Under the pieces are notes generated by a model. The model was given only the letters and a program-made list of their open reading frames with translations. It searched no databases and was not told where the DNA came from. The translations under genes were made by a program, and so were the position numbers. A DNA stretch of 64,000 bases, taken from assembly GCA_008711295.1 (NCBI GenBank), contig VUYV01000016.1, positions 6,318,073 to 6,382,072 on the forward strand, read 5' to 3'. The stretch is from Anarhynchus alexandrinus (Eukaryota; Chordata; Aves; Charadriiformes; Charadriidae). This document shows, in pieces, positions 62,401 through 64,000 of the stretch (position 1 is the stretch's first letter; every line of letters begins with the position of its first letter).

Positions 62401-64000
62401 CAAAAATGCCCCTGGGGTGGGCTCCCCTACTGGGCGGGCTCTGGGAAGCACAGCCTCCCTCTCAGGGCTCAGGAGGGTTTGTCATAGCAGCAAACCCTCT
62501 CCCAAGAAGTCCCAAGGTGTAGTCCCTTCTTGCCCAAAAAGGTAGAAGAAGCCCAGAAGGGAAGAAAGACCGTGACCCTAATTCTCCACATTAGCCAGTG
62601 TTACCCCAGAAAGTAGAGAAATAGGGTTAGCAAGGAAGGTCAGCCAGCTGAGATATACCACATGTGATATGGTCTTCCCCCTAAACAGTGTTTATATTGC
62701 AAGTTATCATGCTGAGAGAGGTTATCCCACTGGCCTTTGGGTGGGCTGGGTTCATGGGGTAGTTCAGTCCCAAATGAAGCCAAAGGCAGCATCAGTAGCT
62801 GGATGAGTGTAGCCACAGTGTACAAGTTGCACATGCATAGACTGTAGCATGTTTCCAAGCTCTGAAAAGTAGCCAGTGCACATGCAATAGATTTTAAATC
62901 TATTCTACTCATATTCAACAACTGGATCAGGTCATCTTTGATCAGTTTCATTCAAGTAAAAATGGCTTTTCATGGGACAGGAGAAACCCTTCAGAGTTGG
63001 GCTCGTTGCCTAAAATGTGAATGTCTGATTTATTTATAAGTGTCCTGAAAACTCAAGAGGTTGTGACAGTGCTAAGGGGAAAGTCCCCTAACTGACCTTT
63101 GCCCTTGCAAAGCCATTGTAGGCAAAATTGATATTGGCTCTAGGGAGCTGTACATTAGTGAAATGTAGCGTCAGTTCAGATTTCATCACATCATGCCATT
63201 AAAAACAAAAAAACCCAATAAGTTACTCAGATCAAATAAAAACCAAAAAAAAAGCAATAGCAGAAAGCTGTTCAGGCATGAGCCATCTGGAGGGGAGAGG
63301 ACATAACACAGGTATTGTTTGCTTTAAATCTCCAGAACAGCTTCTCTTTTATTTTTCTACAGTTGTAGTCTCTGCACTTTGCTCCTTTTGGAATAGCAAT
63401 TACAGTATGTCTAGAAAGAATTCATGACAGCTTAGGACCTTGCTTAATGGTTGTTGGTTTTTTTATAGACGAGGCAAGAAAAAGACATTAATATAACTTT
63501 AGATCTCCTGCCAAATCCCAGAAGAGATCCAAGCTATTAATATAGATACGTGTGTAAGACGTGATACACTGGTCTGAATCTGTTGTTATCGGAAGGGCTT
63601 GTAGTGATACCTGTAGCTGTCTAACACTCTCCATCCCTTCTTATTAATCTTGTAACAAGTCTACCATTCAAGCAGAAATTTCAATTCCAAATGTTTGCTT
63701 TAGGTTGTTGGGTCATTTTGGAGGAGGAAGGAGGTAGAGGAGGGCTCAGTAAGAATAGTCTGGTGTTTCACAAAAATAAAGAAGATATCCACTAGTGAGA
63801 CTGTATTAAAGTCAGCGACCCTGCAGTGGTCCTCTTGGGTAGCGTTAGCGTTTCTGCCTTTGAGCACTCGGGCTGAGCAGTACCAGTAGTGCAGGGTGCG
63901 ACATCCAGAGCATGTCCCGTCTCATCCCACCAGCCCCACTTGGCTGAATGACACGCCTCTGAGGCACATTACACATGAGCATCAGCTGGCAGCCAAATCC
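56413..64000. other. Gene-poor non-coding stretch to the window end
   Basis: No gene, RNA or known repeat family was recognised in 7.6 kb. ORFs up to 112 aa (56608-56946, minus) and overlapping plus/minus ORFs near 57.5-57.9 and 59.4-59.9 kb lack recognisable domains. An AATA simple repeat lies at about 61965-61980, and an AT-rich block with TTAATTAAAATTATTAACAA-type sequence at about 58928-58950. Confidence 0.5.

Noticed and set aside
1..64000. CRISPR arrays, prophage, tRNA or rRNA genes, LTR retroviral elements
   Set aside because: None was seen. No regularly spaced repeats, tRNA box motifs or LTR pairs were found, and the sequence is vertebrate nuclear DNA in character.

Overview
The window looks like avian nuclear DNA. 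It contains two 5'-truncated CR1 LINE copies, each ending in the ATTCTATGAT-type 3' repeat, plus a few old MIR-like SINE scraps. I recognise no LTR elements or Alu/L1 families. Recognised repeats cover only a few percent of the window, which suits a bird better than a turtle or crocodile. There are no prokaryotic features: no operons, ribosome binding sites or long dense ORFs.

Layout. Bases 1-4465 hold the only protein-coding signal I can support. It is the last four exons (97 residues) of a plus-strand gene I do not recognise, followed by a probable 3' UTR. The coding tail occurs twice because bases 1-1693 and 2076-3768 are near-identical copies, offset by about 2074 bp and separated by a single N at 1694. 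The first copy is open throughout; the second has a frameshift and an in-frame stop. Bases 41090-41372 and 41374-41653 form a second adjacent duplication, again split by one N and again near a poly-T run. Both look like unmerged overlapping contig ends rather than biology, although the first deserves a real check because its differences fall mostly in exons.

The rest (4466-64000) is gene-poor. It contains a plus-strand CR1 at 26032-26993, a minus-strand CR1 at 48334-48968, MIR-like fragments near 12.9, 15.9, 44.8, 49.2 and 53.1 kb, a short minisatellite at 56.3 kb, purine-rich tracts near 38.9, 51.8 and 55.7 kb, and a putative G-quadruplex motif at 38884-38908. Several isolated stretches have good splice signals and an open frame (17537-17634, 22051-22105, 27683-27797, 42164-42349 on plus; 8846-9054 on minus). 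None could be joined into a gene or recognised, so they are reported only as leads. The longest ORFs outside CR1 (up to 176 aa at 46990-47520, minus) look like chance ORFs.

I found no convincing new biological system. The most useful results are the unrecognised gene tail with its SUMO-interaction-like motif, and the two probable false duplications.
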